Positions 61,095 to 64,000 of a stretch of 64,000 bases of DNA are shown piece by piece (the stretch's first letter is position 1; the number at the start of each line of letters is the position of its first letter). The notes under the pieces are model-generated. The model was not told where the DNA came from. It did not search any database and saw nothing but the letters and a program-made list of their open reading frames with translations. Where the stretch lies: contig NZ_FOAZ01000004.1 of NCBI RefSeq assembly GCF_900109465.1, positions 468,345-532,344 on the forward strand. Reading direction: 5' to 3'. Source of the stretch: Streptacidiphilus jiangxiensis (lineage in GTDB: Bacteria > Actinomycetota > Actinomycetes > Streptomycetales > Streptomycetaceae). The translations under genes were made by a program, and so were the position numbers.

Positions 61095-62048
61095 ATGACC
61101 GACGCACAGCCGCCCTCACCACCGGTTCCGGCATCGCCGTCCGCCGAGCCGTTCGAACACCCGTGGACCCCGGTCCAGCCGGTGCCACCGCCGAAGTCCG
61201 GCCGGAACGCGAAGGCGGCCGCCTCCATCGCCCTCGGTCTCCTCGGCCTGCTCGCCGTCGTGGTCTGCTTCTCCCTCTCGGGGCTCCCGTCCGCGCTTCC
61301 CGGCTTCGGTGGGAGTGCGCAGCAACAGGTGGCGAGCATGCCGATCGGCTCCTGCTACGACGAGCCCGCCCAGCATCCGGTGAACCGGGTGACCGTCGTG
61401 CCGTGCAGCGGCCCGCACGATCGCCAGCTCTTCGCCCGCGTCCGGGTGGGCGGCTCGTACCCGGGCCTCGCCGAGGCCGAGTGGAAGTCGCTCGTCGTGT
61501 GCCAGCAGGCCCTGTTCGCGGACTTCGTCGACCCCTGGGCGCTGCGGTCGAAAGGGGTGGAGCTCCGGTACTACTACCCGGTCCAGAGCTCGTGGGACAG
61601 CGGCGGCGCGGCCTGGTGCACGGTGGGCCCCGCGAACGGCTGGCCTGCGGTCAGGGGGGACCTGCAGCAGTCGGCGGCGAGCCGCACCGCACAGCAGCGG
61701 GCCTACCTGGACACGGTCCGGCAGACCGGCCTGCTGCGTCGGGAGCTGGGCGCCCTCACCCCCGGCGGCTGGCGCCAGGGCCCGGCGCTCGCCGCGCAGC
61801 TCGCCGTGGCGGACCGGGCCGAGGCACGGGCGCTCGGTTCGCTGTCCGCACTGGACTCGGACTTCCTGCGGGCCCAGGGTTCGGGACTGGCCCGGTCCGA
61901 CCTCGCCGAGGCCACCCGGGCGGAGGCGCTCGGCGCCGTCACCTCGCAGCAGGACTGGACCGCCGGCATCAAGGGGTTCTGGGACGGGTCGCTCGCATCC
62001 GAGAACGAGACCATCCGGCTCAACATCGGTCTGCCGACCAGCTACTGA
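61095..62048 (+). CDS. septum-formation-like membrane protein
   Basis: The product is 317 aa from the ATG at 61095 after GGGGGT. A Pro-rich cytoplasmic N-terminus (about 1-38) leads to one transmembrane helix (about 42-68), then an outside domain with 'ASMPIGSCYDEPAQ', 'VTVVPCSGPHDRQLFARVRV' and two further Cys, matching the septum-formation domain found in actinomycete membrane proteins. The remaining C-terminal part is helical and of unknown role. Confidence 0.75.
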   Translation: MTDAQPPSPPVPASPSAEPFEHPWTPVQPVPPPKSGRNAKAAASIALGLLGLLAVVVCFSLSGLPSALPGFGGSAQQQVASMPIGSCYDEPAQHPVNRVTVVPCSGPHDRQLFARVRVGGSYPGLAEAEWKSLVVCQQALFADFVDPWALRSKGVELRYYYPVQSSWDSGGAAWCTVGPANGWPAVRGDLQQSAASRTAQQRAYLDTVRQTGLLRRELGALTPGGWRQGPALAAQLAVADRAEARALGSLSALDSDFLRAQGSGLARSDLAEATRAEALGAVTSQQDWTAGIKGFWDGSLASENETIRLNIGLPTSY

Positions 62049-62172
62049 GCTGCGGGTTTCACTCTCGCGAGTGATGGCTTCCGTCTGCCCGGTGAGGACT
62101 TCCAGGTGCTGCGGCTCAACCTCGACCTGAACGAGGCGTCAGGGGCCGGAGGTGGCGCCGCGCGGACCCGGG

Positions 62173-62694
62173 TCAACCCTGCTCCGCGCTCCAGGCGCTA
62201 AGCCGCCGCCAGGCCTCCAGACCGTCCGGGACCATGTCCCAGCCGGGGAGGGCCGCCTCCAGTTCGGCTTCCGTCAGGAAGGCGTGCCAGGCGACCTCGC
62301 TGACCTGCGGGGCGACCGTCACCGGGGTGGTCGCGCGGTAGACGGCGGAGAACCACTCGTGGTCGGCGCTGCTGTAGAGGAAGGTGAAGAGGTGCTCCGG
62401 CTCGATGCCGGTGACGCCGAGCTCCTCCTCCGCCTCGCGCTTGGCCGCCTCGTCGTAGGACTCGCCGGTGCCGACGACGCCACCGACGAAGACGTCGTAC
62501 AGCGACGGGAAGACGATCTTCTGCGGCGTGCGTCGGTGCACGAAGATCCGGCCGTCGGCGTCCGTGGCGAGGATGAAGACGCAGCGGTGGCGCAGGCGCT
62601 TCGCCATCACCTCGGCGCGCGGGGCCTGGCCGACGACGTGGTCGTCGGCGTCGACCACGTCGAGGATCTCGTCGGCGTTCAGAGGTTGGGTCAT
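62173..62694 (-). CDS. NUDIX hydrolase
   Basis: The product is 173 aa. The NUDIX box G-x5-E-x7-REUxEExGU is complete in 'GGVVGTGESYDEAAKREAEE' and the following ELGV. The N-terminus 'ADEILDVVDADDHVVGQAPR' resembles YfcD/isopentenyl isomerase-like members. The substrate is unknown. Its ATG overlaps the acetamidase stop (ATGA). Confidence 0.9.
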   Translation of the reverse strand: MTQPLNADEILDVVDADDHVVGQAPRAEVMAKRLRHRCVFILATDADGRIFVHRRTPQKIVFPSLYDVFVGGVVGTGESYDEAAKREAEEELGVTGIEPEHLFTFLYSSADHEWFSAVYRATTPVTVAPQVSEVAWHAFLTEAELEAALPGWDMVPDGLEAWRRLSAWSAEQG

Positions 62695-63710
62695 GCCCGC
62701 AAGGATGCCGCAGCCTCGCGCAGGTGCGTGTGCAGCCCCAGGTACGGGTCGTGGCCGCGCGGCAGGTACGCCTTCCGGACCTTGGCCACCGAGGTGTAGT
62801 TGGTGTCGCAGACGTTGGCCAGCGGCGACTCCACGGCCTGGGAGAGGAACTGGTAGGCGTCCATCGCGGAGAATCCGTAGTCGCGCACCAGCCACTGCAC
62901 CAGGTCGAGTTGGGCGATGCGGAAGGCGTCCTCCAGCGGGCGGGCGGAGCCGGTGGAGACGAGGTGGGTGTCGGACTCGATCCGCGGCCAGGGCGTGCTG
63001 ACGCCCTTGAGCAGGTCCACGATGACGACCGTCTCCATCGCGCACTCCACCGCCACCCCACAGGTCTCGCCCTCGCCCTGGCGGGCGTGGCCGTCGCCGA
63101 GGCTGAACAGGGCGCCCTCGACGTTCACGCCGAGGAAGCAGGTGACGCCGGCGCGCATCTCCGGGGTGTCCAGGTTGCCGCCGTGGGCGTCGGGGACCAG
63201 CGCGGAGCGGACCTCCAGGTTGGCCGGGGCGACGCCGACGGTGCCGTGCATCGGGTCCATCGGCAGGTCCAGGACCAGATCGCTGTCGTGCGCGGAGAAG
63301 CGGCACAGGCGGGCGGCGCGGTCCAGCTCCCAGATCCAGACCCGCTCGGGCAGCGGGTCCTGCAGCGTCGCGGTCGTGTGCGTGGAGGTCAGCGCGCCGA
63401 AGAGGGGGACGGTCGTCGATGCCGCCCAGTCGCGTGCGGGCTCGACGGAGACGAAGTGCACCGCCAGCGTGTCGCCGGGCTCCGCGCCCTCGACCCAGAA
63501 CGGGCCGGTCTGCGGGTTGAGGAAGGGGAACTCGCACACCTCCGAGACGAGGGTGCGGGTGGAGGTCACCCGCCCGGCGAAGCAGTCCTCGGTGGTCAGG
63601 TCGAGCACCGTCCCCGGCGCGATCCGCGCCACCGGCGCGGCGCCGCCGAAGGTCCAGGCGTACTCGTCCGGCTTGGGACGCACGGTCAGTCGTGGGCGCT
63701 CGGTCGTCAT
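62691..63710 (-). CDS. acetamidase/formamidase family protein
   Basis: The product is 339 aa from the ATG at 63710 with AAGGTGA upstream. Family marks are 'VEPGDTL'-type 'GAEPGDTLAVHFVSVEP', 'MDPMHGTVGVAP', 'VPDAHGGNLDTPEMRAGVTC' (zinc-binding site region) and 'LGDGHARQGEGETCG'. It should hydrolyse small amides to acids and ammonia. It is coupled with the NUDIX gene. Confidence 0.88.
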   Translation of the reverse strand: MTTERPRLTVRPKPDEYAWTFGGAAPVARIAPGTVLDLTTEDCFAGRVTSTRTLVSEVCEFPFLNPQTGPFWVEGAEPGDTLAVHFVSVEPARDWAASTTVPLFGALTSTHTTATLQDPLPERVWIWELDRAARLCRFSAHDSDLVLDLPMDPMHGTVGVAPANLEVRSALVPDAHGGNLDTPEMRAGVTCFLGVNVEGALFSLGDGHARQGEGETCGVAVECAMETVVIVDLLKGVSTPWPRIESDTHLVSTGSARPLEDAFRIAQLDLVQWLVRDYGFSAMDAYQFLSQAVESPLANVCDTNYTSVAKVRKAYLPRGHDPYLGLHTHLREAAASLRA

Positions 63711-63815
63711 GTCGTCACCTTGGCAGCGGAGGCGCCGAAGCCGCCAGAGGGCCGGTGTGGTTGGCTTGTCGCGGAACGACACCCCCCTCTTCCTCCCTTA
63801 CGCAAGGAGCACGTC

Positions 63816-64000
63816 ATGGGCCAGGTCTACGCCGTCACCGAGCGGGTCATCGAGGCCTCCCCCGAGCGGGTCTTCGACGCCGTCGCCGACTACGAGAAGG
63901 TCCGCCCGACCCTGCTGCCCTCCCAGTACAGCGAGTACCAGGTCCGCGAGGGCGGCCGCGGCGCCGGTACGGTCGTGCACTGGAAGCTCCAGGCCACCGA
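63816..64000 (+). CDS. SRPBCC-family protein, cut by window end
   Basis: An ATG at 63816 with AAGGAGC before it opens a frame of 61 codons to the window edge: 'MGQVYAVTERVIEASPERVF' and 'DAVADYEKVRPTLLPSQY'. This is the start of a START-like SRPBCC fold (polyketide cyclase/dehydrase type). The ligand is unknown. It is divergent from the acetamidase gene. Confidence 0.8.
   Translation, partial: MGQVYAVTERVIEASPERVFDAVADYEKVRPTLLPSQYSEYQVREGGRGAGTVVHWKLQAT

Noticed and set aside
1..64000. tRNA, rRNA, insertion sequence, CRISPR array or origin
   Set aside because: None was seen: no transposase or integrase motifs, no cloverleaf with CCA-type end noted, no regular repeat-spacer pattern.

Overview
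The window is very GC-rich (strong G/C preference at third codon positions), with GTG, ATG and some TTG starts, many 4-base stop/start overlaps, a sortase-anchored protein of a Streptomyces-type family, an ECF41 sigma factor and one copy of the palindromic repeat common between Streptomyces genes. It reads as chromosomal DNA of a member of the Streptomycetaceae (Streptomyces, Kitasatospora or Streptacidiphilus); the species cannot be told from sequence alone. It opens inside one gene and closes inside another.

Layout. 1-6.9 kb: two unknown genes (the first cut by the window edge), a secreted protein with an EXORDIUM-like HExxE motif, an acyl-CoA dehydrogenase/SDR pair, and a sortase-anchored SCO1860-family protein. 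6.9-29.4 kb: the cobalamin locus, two leftward operons each led by a cobalamin riboswitch and a nearly identical promoter core. Operon A is cobI-cobM-cbiD-cobL-cobJ(cbiGH)-ferredoxin-cobH-cbiX-cobC. Operon B is cobD-cobQ-cobN-chlI/D-cobO-cobB, then a YchJ-like gene. A rightward gene for a TIR/NB-ARC/TPR STAND protein lies between the two operons. 29.4-36.7 kb: a small membrane protein, a PuuB-like FAD amine oxidase, an alpha/beta-hydrolase fold protein that lacks its nucleophile, and a three-gene operon of an unknown protein, a glutamine synthetase-like enzyme and a FluG-type amidohydrolase. 36.9-45.6 kb: a secreted BNR propeller, a tautomerase-family protein, a TrmO-like methyltransferase, MarR plus bifunctional AdhE, and an MFS exporter with its ArsR-like regulator. 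45.7-48.0 kb: a leucine-rich-repeat protein and the pssA-psd pair. 48.4-57.5 kb: the ethylmalonyl-CoA pathway operon (ccr-ecm-mcl-mch-mcd), a TetR regulator and a tandem-fused 3-hydroxybutyryl-CoA dehydrogenase. 57.8-64 kb: an ECF41 sigma factor with its carboxymuconolactone-decarboxylase partner and a matching promoter, a GATase with a divergent LysR gene, a septum-formation-like membrane protein, an acetamidase/NUDIX pair and the start of an SRPBCC gene.

How the parts fit. The cobalamin locus makes the cofactor that ethylmalonyl-CoA mutase in the same window needs. The mutase, Ccr, the fused 3-hydroxybutyryl-CoA dehydrogenase and downstream enzymes form most of a route from acetoacetyl-CoA to glyoxylate and propionyl-CoA, and they also supply ethylmalonyl-CoA as a possible polyketide extender. 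The glutamine synthetase-like enzyme, amidohydrolase and FAD oxidase suggest gamma-glutamylated amine catabolism. The most unusual items are the TIR-STAND gene between the riboswitch operons, the hydrolase-fold protein with Gly in place of its nucleophile, the 28-bp perfect palindrome beside the ArsR/LRR genes, and the mix of early- and late-cobalt B12 enzymes. No tRNA, rRNA, CRISPR array, transposase or replication origin was seen.
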